Numbered from the stretch's first letter, positions 27,516 to 35,672 are shown. The stretch: DNA of 64,000 nt from Parasphingopyxis lamellibrachiae (GCF_003385775.1 NZ_QRDP01000004.1:1597763-1661762); one strand, 5' to 3'. Made by a program: numbers and translations. The notes: generated from the sequence alone by a model not told the origin.

Positions 27516-27533
27516 ATATAGACCAGTCAATAT
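27516..27533. promoter_or_regulatory. Palindromic operator between hydrolase and TetR genes
   Basis: ATATAGACCAGTCAATAT is an 18-bp imperfect palindrome (7 of 9 positions pair). It overlaps a possible rightward -10 element: TTGACA at 27493-27498 lies 18 bp before TATAGA, and TATAAT occurs at 27531-27536. It lies midway in the 89-bp divergent gap, the usual site for TetR autoregulation. Confidence 0.6.
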
Positions 27534-27560
27534 AATTGTACGGGAAGAAGATGGCCGACC

Positions 27561-28163
27561 ATGGCACCACCACAAAAACACAAAATCGCGATTGTCGAAA
27601 CGGCGATGAACCTGTTCAGGAAGAATGGTTATGCCGCTACGGGCCTGAATGCCATTGTCGAAGCGAGCGGCGCGCCCAAGGGTTCGGTGTATCACTATTT
27701 TCCGAAAGGCAAAGCATCGATAGCCGAAGCCGCCGTTCTGCTGGCGGGCGAGCGGACCGCCGCGACGCTCGACGCGCTTTGCACCAAGACAGGCAGCACT
27801 GGCGAGGCGATTACCGGGCATGCGAAGCTGCTTGTGCAATGGATGAAAAAATCCGGATTTCGCGATGGCTGCCCGATCACCACCACCCTGCTGGAACTGG
27901 CCCCCGCGGACCGCGCGGTTACGGCTGCGGGCCGGAACGCATATACGCAGCGTATTGATCGCCTCGCACGGCGGCTGGTGGAGGATGGTTTCGATCCATC
28001 CCGCGCCCGTAACCTGGCTACCCTGTGCACATCGGCGTTGCAGGGCGCCTTGATCCAGTCCCGCATCGAACGGAGCGGGCGGGCGCTGCTGGTAACGGCG
28101 CAGGAACTGGCCGCTCTTCTGGACAATGAAACGGACGACCATAACGCCATTGCCGGGCCGTAA
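27561..28163 (+). CDS. TetR/AcrR family transcriptional regulator
   Basis: A 200-residue repressor. The N-terminal helix-turn-helix is plain (IVETAMNLFRKNGYAATGLNAIVEASGAPKGSVYHYFPKG, residues about 10-50), followed by a variable ligand-binding domain of the LmrA/YxaF-like type (FRDGCPITTTLLELAPADRAV). It most likely represses the divergent alpha/beta hydrolase gene and itself through the palindrome at 27516-27533. The ligand is unknown. Confidence 0.92.
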   Translation: MAPPQKHKIAIVETAMNLFRKNGYAATGLNAIVEASGAPKGSVYHYFPKGKASIAEAAVLLAGERTAATLDALCTKTGSTGEAITGHAKLLVQWMKKSGFRDGCPITTTLLELAPADRAVTAAGRNAYTQRIDRLARRLVEDGFDPSRARNLATLCTSALQGALIQSRIERSGRALLVTAQELAALLDNETDDHNAIAGP

Positions 28164-28247
28164 GCGCACGGAGATCCGCCACCGGCCCCTGCGCATTCGC
28201 GTGCAAGTGATTGCTGTGTGCGCTGCCCGTGCTAAAGGGCGCGGGAA

Positions 28248-30050
28248 ATGACAGAGCTTAGCCATATCCGTAACTTCTCGATCATCGCCCATATCGATCA
28301 CGGGAAGTCGACCCTTGCCGACCGCCTGATCCAACAGACAGGGGGGCTGACGGAACGCGAAATGTCCGAGCAAGTCCTTGATAACATGGACATCGAGAAA
28401 GAACGCGGGATCACCATCAAGGCCCAGACCGTCCGCCTCAACTATACGGCGCGCGACGGCGAGACCTACGAACTCTCCCTGATGGACACGCCCGGCCATG
28501 TCGACTTCGCCTATGAGGTCTCGCGCAGCCTCGCCGCCTGCGAAGGCGCACTGCTCGTCGTGGATGCCGCCCAGGGCGTCGAAGCCCAGACGCTCGCGAA
28601 CGTGTACCAATCCATCGAGCATGACCATGAGATCGTGCCGGTCATCAACAAGATCGACCTCCCCGCCGCCGAACCCGAACAGGTCCGCGCGGAGATCGAG
28701 GAGGTCATCGGCATCCCGGCCGACGAAGCCGTGCTCGCCAGCGCGAAAACCGGCGAAGGCATCGAGGAAATCCTCGAACAGATCGTCCAGAAAATTCCGC
28801 CCCCCACAGGCGACCGCGACGCGCCCCTCAAGGCCATGCTCGTCGACAGCTGGTACGATCCCTATCTCGGCGTCGTCATCCTTGTCCGCGTGATCGATGG
28901 TGTCCTCAAAAAGGGCCTCAACATCAAATTCATGCAGAACGGCACGCAGCATCTGGTCGACCGCGTCGGCTGCATGCGCCCCAAGATCGAGCAGCTTGAG
29001 GAGCTCGGCCCCGGCGAGATCGGCTTCATCACCGCGCAAATCAAGGAGGTGGCGGACACCGCCGTCGGCGACACGATCACCACCGTCAAAAACCCCGCGC
29101 CCGAAGCCCTGCCCGGATACAAGGAAGTCCAGTCCGTGGTCTTTTGCGGTCTCTTCCCCGTCGATGCGGCAGACTTCGACAAGCTCCGCGAGAGCATCCA
29201 CAAACTGCGCCTCAACGATGCCAGCTTCACATTCGAGATGGAGTCGAGCGCCGCGCTCGGCCAGGGCTTCCGCGCCGGCTTCCTTGGCCTGCTCCACCTC
29301 GAAATCATCCAGGAACGCCTGACGCGCGAGTACGACCTCGACCTCATCACCACCGCGCCCTCGGTCGTCTACAAGCTCAGCATGACCGACGGGACGGAGA
29401 TGGAGCTGCACAACCCGGCCGACATGCCGGACGTGGTGAAGATCGCGAAGATCGAGGAGCCGTGGATCAAGGCGACCGTCTATGTGCCGGATGACTATTT
29501 AGGCCCGATCCTGAAGCTCTGCCAGGACAGGCGCGGCATCCAGAAGCAGCTGACTTATGTGGGCGGCCGCGCGCAGCTGGTGTACGAACTCCCGCTCAAC
29601 GAAGTGGTCTTCGATTTCTACGACCGGCTCAAAAGCATTTCACGCGGCTATGCCAGCTTCGACTATGAAGCCATCGGCCACCGCGAGGGCGACCTCGTGA
29701 AAATGAACATCCTCGTCAATGCCGAGCCCGTCGACGCGCTCAGCATGATCGTCCACCGCGCCGCCGCCGAAACCAGAGGCCGCCACATGTGCGAGCGGCT
29801 GAAAGATTTGATCCCGCGCCACCTGTTCAAAATCCCCGTCCAGGCAGCCATCGGCGGAAAGGTCATTGCGCGCGAAACCATCGGCGCCATGCGCAAGGAT
29901 GTGACCGCGAAATGTTACGGCGGCGATATTTCCAGAAAAAAGAAGCTGCTCGAGAAGCAAAAAAAGGGTAAGGCCAAGATGCGGGAGTACGGGAATGTGT
30001 CCATCCCGCAGGAGGCGTTTATTGCGGCGTTGAAGATGGGTGAAGAGTAG
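28248..30050 (+). CDS. lepA: Translation elongation factor 4 (LepA)
   Basis: A ribosome-associated GTPase of 600 residues, full length. G1 AHIDHGKST near 14-22, G2 region [11 protein letters not shown]3 DTPGHVDF, G4 NKID and G5 SAKTG are all present. The EF-G-like domains follow, and the C-terminal LepA domain ends [20 protein letters not shown]. The final codons are used with U/A-ending choices (TTT ATT) that differ from the C-ending body. The last 83 bp recur downstream at 30778-30859, evidence that the 3' end was rebuilt by an insertion. The RadC-like gene overlaps its stop. Confidence 0.97.
   Translation: MTELSHIRNFSIIAHIDHGKSTLADRLIQQTGGLTEREMSEQVLDNMDIEKERGITIKAQTVRLNYTARDGETYELSLMDTPGHVDFAYEVSRSLAACEGALLVVDAAQGVEAQTLANVYQSIEHDHEIVPVINKIDLPAAEPEQVRAEIEEVIGIPADEAVLASAKTGEGIEEILEQIVQKIPPPTGDRDAPLKAMLVDSWYDPYLGVVILVRVIDGVLKKGLNIKFMQNGTQHLVDRVGCMRPKIEQLEELGPGEIGFITAQIKEVADTAVGDTITTVKNPAPEALPGYKEVQSVVFCGLFPVDAADFDKLRESIHKLRLNDASFTFEMESSAALGQGFRAGFLGLLHLEIIQERLTREYDLDLITTAPSVVYKLSMTDGTEMELHNPADMPDVVKIAKIEEPWIKATVYVPDDYLGPILKLCQDRRGIQKQLTYVGGRAQLVYELPLNEVVFDFYDRLKSISRGYASFDYEAIGHREGDLVKMNILVNAEPVDALSMIVHRAAAETRGRHMCERLKDLIPRHLFKIPVQAAIGGKVIARETIGAMRKDVTAKCYGGDISRKKKLLEKQKKGKAKMREYGNVSIPQEAFIAALKMGEE
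29968..30050 (+). repeat. lepA 3' end, upstream copy of an att-like direct repeat
   Basis: This 83-bp tail of the functional lepA gene is repeated in the same orientation at 30778-30859. Over the first 72 positions I count about 61 matches. Most differences are third-base changes that keep the peptide KMREYG(N/I)VSIPQEAF. The longest shared core is GCGTTTATTGCGGCGTT. Spacing between copies is 810 bp. Confidence 0.85.
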
Positions 30051-30765
30051 CTGGTTAACTCTGCCTGAAAGACATAAGGGTGATTTGCTTGCCCAAGATC
30101 TGATGCGCGCTGCCGTCATCCGGCGTGATTTTCGAGTATATTTCGAGCGGACCAAACTCTCGTCGGATGAGCAAACCCGGCTGCGAGAATCCTATTATGG
30201 CCCTCCCCCTCGCCGCTGGAGACACCAGATCGCGGAACTGAGCCTTGGCGTTTTCGGTATGGTATGGGTCGGTTGGCTGCTTGTAGAGCTTATATCCATT
30301 CCACCATTGTGGCTGCTTTTCTTCTCCGTTTTCACCGCTGTCGCCCTATGTACCTATAGGATCGTTCGGCAAGTAAAGAGGCGGTCCGTGCGTATTGACG
30401 GTTTTTCGATCGGAAAAGTGGCGGAAATCTGTAGACCGCTCATGGATCACGCCGTCGGCGAACGGTTCATCTTCATTGGAATATGTCGGAATTGGAATGA
30501 ATACAGCATTTGGACAATGGATGGTGGTGCCTATCGCGTTCCGATCAAACTACCAGCCATGTTGCGAGCCCTCGTCGAATGGGATGCAGGCACGGTAGTG
30601 CTTGCACATAATCACCCAAGCGGTCGCGCGGAACCAAGCGAGGCAGATATTCATGCGACACACAAAATCGCTGACGCTCTCCGGTTGCTTGACATGCGGT
30701 TGGCGGATCATCTGATTTTTGCCGGTGGGAACTATTATAGCTTCCGCGAAGACGGGAGAATGTAA
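30040..30765 (+). CDS. Membrane-anchored RadC/JAB (MPN) domain protein
   Basis: 241 codons from GTG at 30040, overlapping the lepA stop by 11 bp; ATG at 30103 is an alternative start. Residues 67-107 hold two hydrophobic segments ([14 protein letters not shown] and [15 protein letters not shown]). The C-terminal half is a RadC-type JAB domain with the metal motif [19 protein letters not shown] (His190, His192, Asp203) and the tail [17 protein letters not shown]. Ordinary RadC proteins are soluble, with a helix-hairpin-helix before the domain; here membrane segments take its place. RadC-family genes are frequent on mobile elements and their biochemical role is unsettled. The base composition is visibly more A/T-rich than in lepA. 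Confidence 0.8.
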   Translation: MKSSWLTLPERHKGDLLAQDLMRAAVIRRDFRVYFERTKLSSDEQTRLRESYYGPPPRRWRHQIAELSLGVFGMVWVGWLLVELISIPPLWLLFFSVFTAVALCTYRIVRQVKRRSVRIDGFSIGKVAEICRPLMDHAVGERFIFIGICRNWNEYSIWTMDGGAYRVPIKLPAMLRALVEWDAGTVVLAHNHPSGRAEPSEADIHATHKIADALRLLDMRLADHLIFAGGNYYSFREDGRM

Positions 30766-30777
30766 ACTCGCTTTTCT

Positions 30778-30859
30778 GTAAGGCGAAGATGCGGGAGTAT
30801 GGGATTGTTAGTATTCCGCAAGAAGCGTTTATTGCGGCGTTAAAGATGGGGAGGAGTAG
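30778..30859 (+). pseudogene. Displaced, degenerate lepA 3' end
   Basis: A second copy of the lepA tail, reading [18 protein letters not shown] in frame and then losing the stop through a one-base deletion (GGGGAGGAGTAG against GGGTGAAGAGTAG). It has no gene body in front: the sequence just upstream is the end of the RadC-like gene. It is best explained as the original lepA end pushed downstream when an element inserted and supplied a new one. Confidence 0.8.
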
Positions 30860-30969
30860 TGCTGGCCAGAAGCTCAACGGCGATGGCACCAGCAGCCAAT
30901 TCGAATTGAAAGCTTAGTTTCTCGTGCAACCTTCATTGAGATTCATCTCTCATAGAGTAAGGTCGTCGT

Positions 30970-31749
30970 ATGGCGCGCAACTGGAATAAAGAAGAAACAT
31001 TGCTGGCACTAAGCCTATACCTGCAAACGCCCTATGGAAAAATTCACGATAGCAATCCAGACATTATAAAATTGGCAAAAGCGCTGGACCGGTCCAGCGG
31101 CTCCGTTGGGATGAAAATGCTCAATCTTGCAGCGCTAAACCCAAATGTTATCGCCAGTGGCAGAGTAGGATTACAAAACTACTCCAAGCTTGATGCGTCA
31201 ATCTGGCAGGAATATTCTTCCGATTGGGATGAACTCTCCAAACAAGCTGAAAAACTTGATTCCGTGTTTGCCAAGGGTCAACTGGCATCAAGCGTTGCGG
31301 AAACGAAAAGCACTTTCAATCTTCAGCCACCCACCGGCGCAACAATGGCCGAATCTCTTGTAGAACAGCGACGTGGGCAAAGTTATTTTCGCCGTATAGT
31401 TATGGCTAACTACCAAGAAAAATGTTGTATTACGGGTATCGCTGAACCGAAATTGTTGGTGGCCAGCCACATCAAATCTTGGAAAGCGGATGAAACCAAT
31501 CGCCTCAATCCGGCAAACGGACTGGCGCTCTCAGCAACCTTTGACAAAGCATTTGACAAGGGTTTGCTGACGATAAGTCACGATCTCCGAGTTAAAGTAT
31601 CAGATCGACTGCTAGCGCACCCAAATGCCGAAACACGAGAGTGTTTCGAGCCCTATCATGGTGTTCTAATAGCGGAGGCAGACCGTTTTGTGCCGCAGCA
31701 AGAGTTTATTGACTGGCACAACGACTTTTTCGAGAAGCAGGCAGCATAG
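30970..31749 (+). CDS. HNH endonuclease (HNH_2-type, predicted restriction-like nuclease)
   Basis: 259 residues. The N-terminal 60 (NWNKEETLLALSLYLQTPYG, then SSGSVGMKMLNLAAL) look like a small helical DNA-binding domain. A linker follows, then a C-terminal HNH_2-like fold: CCITGIAEPKLLVASHIKSW with His167, NRLNPANGLALS with Asn residues 177-183, and FDKAFDKGLLTI. This architecture is found in stand-alone predicted restriction endonucleases (COG3440-like). No methyltransferase is adjacent, so it may target modified or foreign DNA, or depend on the small downstream gene. Codon use and A/T content are unlike the neighbours, suggesting transfer. Confidence 0.85.
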   Translation: MARNWNKEETLLALSLYLQTPYGKIHDSNPDIIKLAKALDRSSGSVGMKMLNLAALNPNVIASGRVGLQNYSKLDASIWQEYSSDWDELSKQAEKLDSVFAKGQLASSVAETKSTFNLQPPTGATMAESLVEQRRGQSYFRRIVMANYQEKCCITGIAEPKLLVASHIKSWKADETNRLNPANGLALSATFDKAFDKGLLTISHDLRVKVSDRLLAHPNAETRECFEPYHGVLIAEADRFVPQQEFIDWHNDFFEKQAA

Positions 31750-31751
31750 AG

Positions 31752-31961
31752 ATGTATGAAATTCGTGTTCGCGAGCTTGGTTGCCGTGAAATCCTACAAA
31801 GACAACGTTTCAGCGCAGACACCTACGATGACGCTTTGAGGATACATGCAGAGTTTTGGAATGATCACTACGCTTACACGGATAGATTTACTTCCTCGCT
31901 ACTCTATAAGGAAATTGGACAGCGACAATGGCGGTTAGGCGCTTTGATAAACTGGCTCTGA
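31752..31961 (+). CDS. Small unknown protein downstream of HNH nuclease
   Basis: 69 codons starting 2 bp after the HNH stop, so surely co-transcribed. The protein is charged and aromatic (QRFSADTYDDALRIHAEFWN, then DHYAYTDRFTSSLLYKEIG) with no membrane segment or signal. I do not recognise a family. Tight linkage to a nuclease allows a role as inhibitor, immunity or accessory factor; that is speculation. It is A/T-rich like the HNH gene. Confidence 0.55.
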   Translation: MYEIRVRELGCREILQRQRFSADTYDDALRIHAEFWNDHYAYTDRFTSSLLYKEIGQRQWRLGALINWL

Positions 31962-32044
31962 GCGGAATCAGTTTCGTGTGAAGCACGGCAATCTAGAAAC
32001 ACTCTACGAAAAATTCGAAACCGTGGTGCTTTAAATCTGCCTAT

Positions 32045-32320
32045 CTACTTTCTCTCCTCCCTGTCCCTCATCACCCTTAGCTCCTGCTCATGGCCGCTCT
32101 GGTCGAGCAGGTCCTTGCCCTCCTCAGCCGCGCGCCAGGCGCGTTGGCGGGCGGCGGCGAGGAGGGTGGTCAGGGGGGCGCGTCTCTTCGCCATCGCCGG
32201 GCAGCCAGGGGCGTTCGGGGTCGCGCGTGCCGTTGGCGATGTCCACCAGCGCGCGCCGCGCCGCCAAATTCGATCACCAGCTCGATCCGGGTGAGCTGGC
32301 GCGCGTAAAAGTCCGTCCAT
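32045..32320 (-). pseudogene. Frameshifted remnant of a small protein gene
   Basis: Coding-like sequence runs through three frames in order. After the ATG at 32320, one base too many precedes DFYARQLTRIELVIEFGG. A shift then gives ALVDIANGTRDPERPWLPGD, and another gives RAPLTTLLAAARQRAWRAAE and on to a TAG at 32045. Joined, they form a plausible protein of about 90 residues with no obvious family. High GC sets it apart from the A/T-rich HNH genes. Sequencing error could give the same picture, but three indels in 276 bp argue for decay. Confidence 0.55.
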
Positions 32321-32588
32321 GCCCGATCCTATTCCCTGTCCTACACGCCCCGGTCTGCGCTATACTCTCCGCCATGCACCGCCCTCTTGCCTTTTCCGCT
32401 GCTCCCCGCGCGCAAAATCCGAATCCGATTTATCCCGCCGGAAGGTCACACTCGATTTTTCGGCTTTGGCGGTTTTCCGGGATTTTTTGCTCCGCCGTTA
32501 CCCCCGGCCTGTGTCAACCAGTGTCAACTTGATCGGAGAAGGTCTGAACCAGCTCATGTCATATAACCGCAACATGGAGGCCATCACA
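32321..32588. other. Intergenic stretch before the porin gene
   Basis: No supported gene. It contains a short direct repeat, GTGTCAAC twice within TGTGTCAACCAGTGTCAACT near 32510-32530, and ends at the Pho box. Together with the preceding pseudogene it leaves about 680 bp without an intact gene between the HNH cassette and the porin. Confidence 0.5.
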
Positions 32589-32606
32589 CCGTAACACTTC
32601 CGTCAT
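32589..32606 (+). promoter_or_regulatory. Pho box upstream of porin
   Basis: CCGTAACACTTCCGTCAT holds two 7-mers (CCGTAAC, CCGTCAT) spaced 11 bp apart, matching the PhoB-binding tandem of (C/T)TGTCAT units. It ends 37 bp before the porin start. A weaker TTGTCAT/GCTTCAT pair with the same 11-bp period lies at 32622-32639. Similar boxes precede phoU and pstS in this window. Confidence 0.7.
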
Positions 32607-32643
32607 AGAGCCGGGGCGAAATTGTCATCGGAGCTTCATCGAA

Positions 32644-34023
32644 ATGAAACATACCGCCCTTGCGCTGTCGGCCTGTGCCGCGGCGATGATCGTCAGCACA
32701 CCGGCACTTGCCAACGACGTGCCGCCAGAGGTTCAGGCCGAGCTGGAGGAATTGCGCAGCCGCGTGCAGACGCTGGAGGCCATGGTCGAGCAGCTGGTCG
32801 GTTCGCAGACCGCTGTCGCAAGCCAGGCGGCGGAGGCCAGCGCGGCGGCTGTCGCAGCGCAGGCGGTGGCCAGCGAGGCGAGCGAGGCTGTCGCGGCGGC
32901 CCCGAGCATATCGATGGGCGCGGCGCCGCGGGTGCGCACGGAAAGCGGCTGGGACTTCCGGCCGTTCGGGCGCATCCAGTATGACATGGGCTATGTCAGC
33001 GGGCGGGACCGGCTGATGGATCCGGGGCTGGGCTGGTCGAACGAGCTCAGGCGCGGGCGGATCGGCGTGCGCGGCGCAATACCAGGCGGTTTCGAATATA
33101 AGGTAGAGGTGGATTTCGCCGGCAACGACGTGACGCTCACCGATGCGCTGATCAGCTATGATGCGGGCGATTTCAAGATCACGGTCGGCCAGCATAATCC
33201 GTTCCAGTCGCTCGAGGAGCTGACATCGAGCCGCTTCACCAGTTTTATCGAGCGGGCGGCCTTTACCGATGCTTTCGGGTTCGAGCGGCGGGTCGGCCTG
33301 TCGGTGAATTACGCCAATGGCGATTTCCGCTGGGACGGCGGCGTGTTCACCTCCAATATCGACGACCTGACCAGTGACGAGCAGGACAGCTATTCCTTCG
33401 ATACGCGCGCCGTGTACAGCCCCGAAGTCGGCGGGGCGCAGCTCCATTTCGGCGGATCGCTGCACTGGCGGGACCTGCAGAGCCAGCCCGGCAATCGCTA
33501 TCGCCAGCGGCCGCTGGTCCATTCCACCGACACCCGGATGATCGCCACCCCCACCCTGCCCGTCACCGAAGAGACGAGCTACGGGCTGGAAGCGGCGGTG
33601 ATCCGCGGCCCCTTCCATGCGGTGGCCGAGGTCCACTGGCTGGAGGCCGAGCTGTTCGGCATGACCGACCCGACCTTTTTCGGCGGCTATGCCGAGGCCG
33701 GCCTGTTCCTGACGCCCGGCGACACGCGCGGCTATTCAGGCGGCAAGTTCAACCGCACACGCCCTGCGCGAACGGTTGATGAAGGCGGGATCGGCGCGGT
33801 GCAGATCAATGTCCGTTACGACTATCTCGACCTCAACGATGCGGGCGTGGTCGGCGGGCAGCAGAATCTGATCGGCGCGTCGGTGATCTGGACGCCCATC
33901 GATCATGCGCGGCTGTCGCTCAGCTATGGCCATATCGAATATGACGATGCTGCGATCCCCGCCGGGGCCGACAGAAATTATTCGGTCGACAGCTTCGGCG
34001 TGCGGGCCGAGGTGGATTTCTAG
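32644..34023 (+). CDS. Phosphate-selective porin O/P-like outer membrane protein
   Basis: A 459-residue outer-membrane beta-barrel. A signal peptide (MKHTALALSACAAAMIVSTPALAN) is followed by a coiled coil (PEVQAELEELRSRVQTLEAM) that probably trimerises or spans the periplasm, then an Ala-rich linker. The barrel runs from about residue 105 with alternating strands (FRPFGRIQYDMGYV, LSLSYGHIEYD) and ends in the terminal aromatic EVDF. The layout matches the OprO/OprP family that admits phosphate or polyphosphate. The Pho box directly upstream supports phosphate control. Converges on phoU. Confidence 0.87.
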   Translation: MKHTALALSACAAAMIVSTPALANDVPPEVQAELEELRSRVQTLEAMVEQLVGSQTAVASQAAEASAAAVAAQAVASEASEAVAAAPSISMGAAPRVRTESGWDFRPFGRIQYDMGYVSGRDRLMDPGLGWSNELRRGRIGVRGAIPGGFEYKVEVDFAGNDVTLTDALISYDAGDFKITVGQHNPFQSLEELTSSRFTSFIERAAFTDAFGFERRVGLSVNYANGDFRWDGGVFTSNIDDLTSDEQDSYSFDTRAVYSPEVGGAQLHFGGSLHWRDLQSQPGNRYRQRPLVHSTDTRMIATPTLPVTEETSYGLEAAVIRGPFHAVAEVHWLEAELFGMTDPTFFGGYAEAGLFLTPGDTRGYSGGKFNRTRPARTVDEGGIGAVQINVRYDYLDLNDAGVVGGQQNLIGASVIWTPIDHARLSLSYGHIEYDDAAIPAGADRNYSVDSFGVRAEVDF

Positions 34024-34068
34024 GGGCGGTTTCGCCGGGCCGGGCGGGCGCAGACCCACCGCACCGGC

Positions 34069-34767
34069 CTAGGCGGCCAGGCGATCGGCCTCGGGGTCGC
34101 GGACCTTGGGCTGGGCGCCTGTTACCGTATAGGTGACCATCTCGGCGATGTTCGTCGCCTGGTCGCCTATCCGTTCCAGATGCTTGCTGATGAAGAGCAG
34201 ATGCGCGGCCTGGCTGATCTGGCCCGGCTTCTCGATCATGAACTCGATCAGGGCCTGGGTCAGCTCGTCATGCAGGTCATCGACGATATCGTCCCGCGCG
34301 CACACTTCATCCGCCAGCTCTACATCGCCCTCGGCATAAGCGCGGACGACATCGACCAGCATCTCCTTAGCGGCATCGTTCATCGCGCCGATCAGCTTGC
34401 GCAGCTTTTTGGGGTATTTGGCGGTGACGCTCGATACGCGGCGCGCGATATTGCGGGCATAATCAGCGGTCCGCTCCAGCAGCGCGGCGATCTTGATCGC
34501 CGACACCAGCACCCGCAAATCGTCGGCCATCGGCGCGCGCAGAGCAATAACGTTGACCGCGGCGGCCTCGATCCGGGCGGCCAGCGTATCAATGTCGCGA
34601 TCGGCGATCACCACCTGTCCCGCCAGATCCGTATCGCGCTGTTCCAGCGCGCGGATCGCATCGGCCATGGCCAGCGATGTGCGCCAGCCCAGCTCGAGGA
34701 TATTGGCGCGCAGCTCGTTCAGCTCGTCGTCGAACGCCGATACCGTATGTTTCACTTCACCCGTCAT
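34069..34767 (-). CDS. phoU: Phosphate signalling regulator PhoU
   Basis: A 232-residue protein made of two similar three-helix PhoU domains. The motifs are seen twice: TLAARIEAAAVNVIALRAPM with ADDLRVLVSAIKIAALLERTAD in the first, and ELTQALIEFM with HLLFISKHLERIGDQATNIAE in the second. PhoU links the Pst transporter to PhoR and represses the Pho regulon when phosphate is plentiful. ATG at 34767 has GGAG upstream; an earlier in-frame GTG lacks one. It is usually last in pstSCAB-phoU, but here it stands alone with its own Pho box. Confidence 0.94.
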   Translation of the reverse strand: MTGEVKHTVSAFDDELNELRANILELGWRTSLAMADAIRALEQRDTDLAGQVVIADRDIDTLAARIEAAAVNVIALRAPMADDLRVLVSAIKIAALLERTADYARNIARRVSSVTAKYPKKLRKLIGAMNDAAKEMLVDVVRAYAEGDVELADEVCARDDIVDDLHDELTQALIEFMIEKPGQISQAAHLLFISKHLERIGDQATNIAEMVTYTVTGAQPKVRDPEADRLAA

Positions 34768-34797
34768 GACGGCCACTCCAAACACGCAATTACAAAT

Positions 34798-34815
34798 ATG
34801 ACATTTATGTTACAA
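34798..34815 (-). promoter_or_regulatory. Pho box upstream of phoU
   Basis: On the minus strand TTGTAACATAAATGTCAT contains TTGTAAC and ATGTCAT 11 bp apart, a near-consensus PhoB site 31 bp before the phoU start. The surrounding DNA is A/T-rich, as expected for a promoter. Confidence 0.75.
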
Positions 34816-35197
34816 CAAATGCGAGGCAAGTGCAATCGCGGCGTTTTTCGGGGCGTCGGCGTGACGGGCTTTCCTTCGGAACGCAAAACGGGCCGGCCAT
34901 CGGTATGAAGAACGCACCGAGCGCGACCGCGCCATTCGCTATGAGGAGAGGGCCGGGATTGCCTTCCTGCGCAACATCGACCCTGTGCAGCATCGGCCAT
35001 ATCGCGCGCCGCATCGACAGAGGCGGCCCGTCTCTCCGAGCGGGTCAGCGTTTTCCAGCCTCAGCTCCCGCTCGCGCCGATCGATATGAGCGCCGCCCAG
35101 GCCAATATCGCCATGATGATCGTGAGGCCGATCGCCAGGTAGCAGGTCATGCCGGTTTCCGGGAACAGGCTGCCGATAACATGGTCATGCTGCGCCG
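34816..35197. other. Intergenic region between phoU and the DUF1348 gene
   Basis: About 380 bp without a firmly supported gene. One small leftward reading frame (35061-35150) has membrane-like composition and is listed separately. Other frames here are Arg-rich and lack ribosome binding sites. No repeat or terminator was recognised. Confidence 0.5.
35061..35150 (-). CDS. Possible 29-residue membrane peptide
   Basis: ATG at 35150, preceded by GGAAACCGGC, opens 29 codons that form one continuous hydrophobic segment (YLAIGLTIIMAILAWAALI) with no charged residue. The composition is convincing for a transmembrane peptide, but nothing else confirms expression. It lies between the DUF1348 gene and phoU on the same strand. 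Confidence 0.3.
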   Translation of the reverse strand: MTCYLAIGLTIIMAILAWAALISIGASGS

Positions 35198-35608
35198 CTA
35201 CAGGCGGCGCTCGGATTGATCGATCGGGTGATCGTTAATGCTCGCATAGCGGCGGCGCATCAGCCCGTCGGCATCGAACTCCCACATCTCGTTGCCATGG
35301 CTGCGCCACCATTGCCCGTCGGTATCGCGCGATTCATATTCGAAGCGGACGGCAATCCGGTTGTCGGTAAAGGACCAGAGTTTTTTCTTCAGCCGGTAAT
35401 CGCTTTCGCGTGCCCATTTTTCCCGGAGGAAAGAGCGGATTTCGCCGCGCCCCCTGAGGAAACGATCGCGATTACGCCACTCGGAATCTTCCGAATAGGC
35501 AAGCGCAACCCGGTCCGGGTCGCAGCTGTTCCATGCGTCTTCAGCAGCCTGGACCTTCGCCCGGGCGCTCGCTTCAGTAAAGGGCGGGAGAATGGGTTGC
35601 GGCATCAT
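35198..35608 (-). CDS. DUF1348 (SnoaL/NTF2-like) family protein
   Basis: A small NTF2-fold protein of about 136 residues. The family pattern is strong: [20 protein letters not shown] at the N-terminus, then [28 protein letters not shown], and [16 protein letters not shown] near the end. Members are often annotated as nuclear transport factor 2 family; their function is unknown. Start at one of two adjacent ATGs (35608 or 35605), with GGAGA in front; a longer frame to 35743 overlaps the AhpD-like gene and the hairpin. Third gene of the operon controlled by the TetR at 37 kb. Confidence 0.85.
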   Translation of the reverse strand: MMPQPILPPFTEASARAKVQAAEDAWNSCDPDRVALAYSEDSEWRNRDRFLRGRGEIRSFLREKWARESDYRLKKKLWSFTDNRIAVRFEYESRDTDGQWWRSHGNEMWEFDADGLMRRRYASINDHPIDQSERRL

Positions 35609-35630
35609 GTGTCTCCGAAAGAAAAAGGGT

Positions 35631-35672
35631 GGCGGCCGGGAAGGGGGAGAGGGGGGGCGTTTCCCGGCCGCC
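35631..35672 (-). terminator. Hairpin with T-tract between AhpD-like and DUF1348 genes
   Basis: GGCGGCCGGGAA at 35631-35642 pairs perfectly with TTCCCGGCCGCC at 35661-35672 across an 18-nt loop. On the minus strand the stem is followed by ACCCTTTTTC, so it resembles an intrinsic terminator placed inside the operon, where it would reduce read-through to the DUF1348 gene. A sister hairpin with the same stem core sits at 36277-36308. Confidence 0.65.

Noticed and set aside
32622-32639. A second Pho-like tandem (TTGTCAT and GCTTCAT, 11 bp apart) before the porin.
   Set aside because: The second half matches poorly and it lies almost on the ribosome binding site; kept only as a weak accessory site.
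34805-35014. A 69-codon leftward frame upstream of phoU.
   Set aside because: It runs through the A/T-rich Pho box and promoter of phoU, is Arg/Pro-rich at its end, and lacks a ribosome site.
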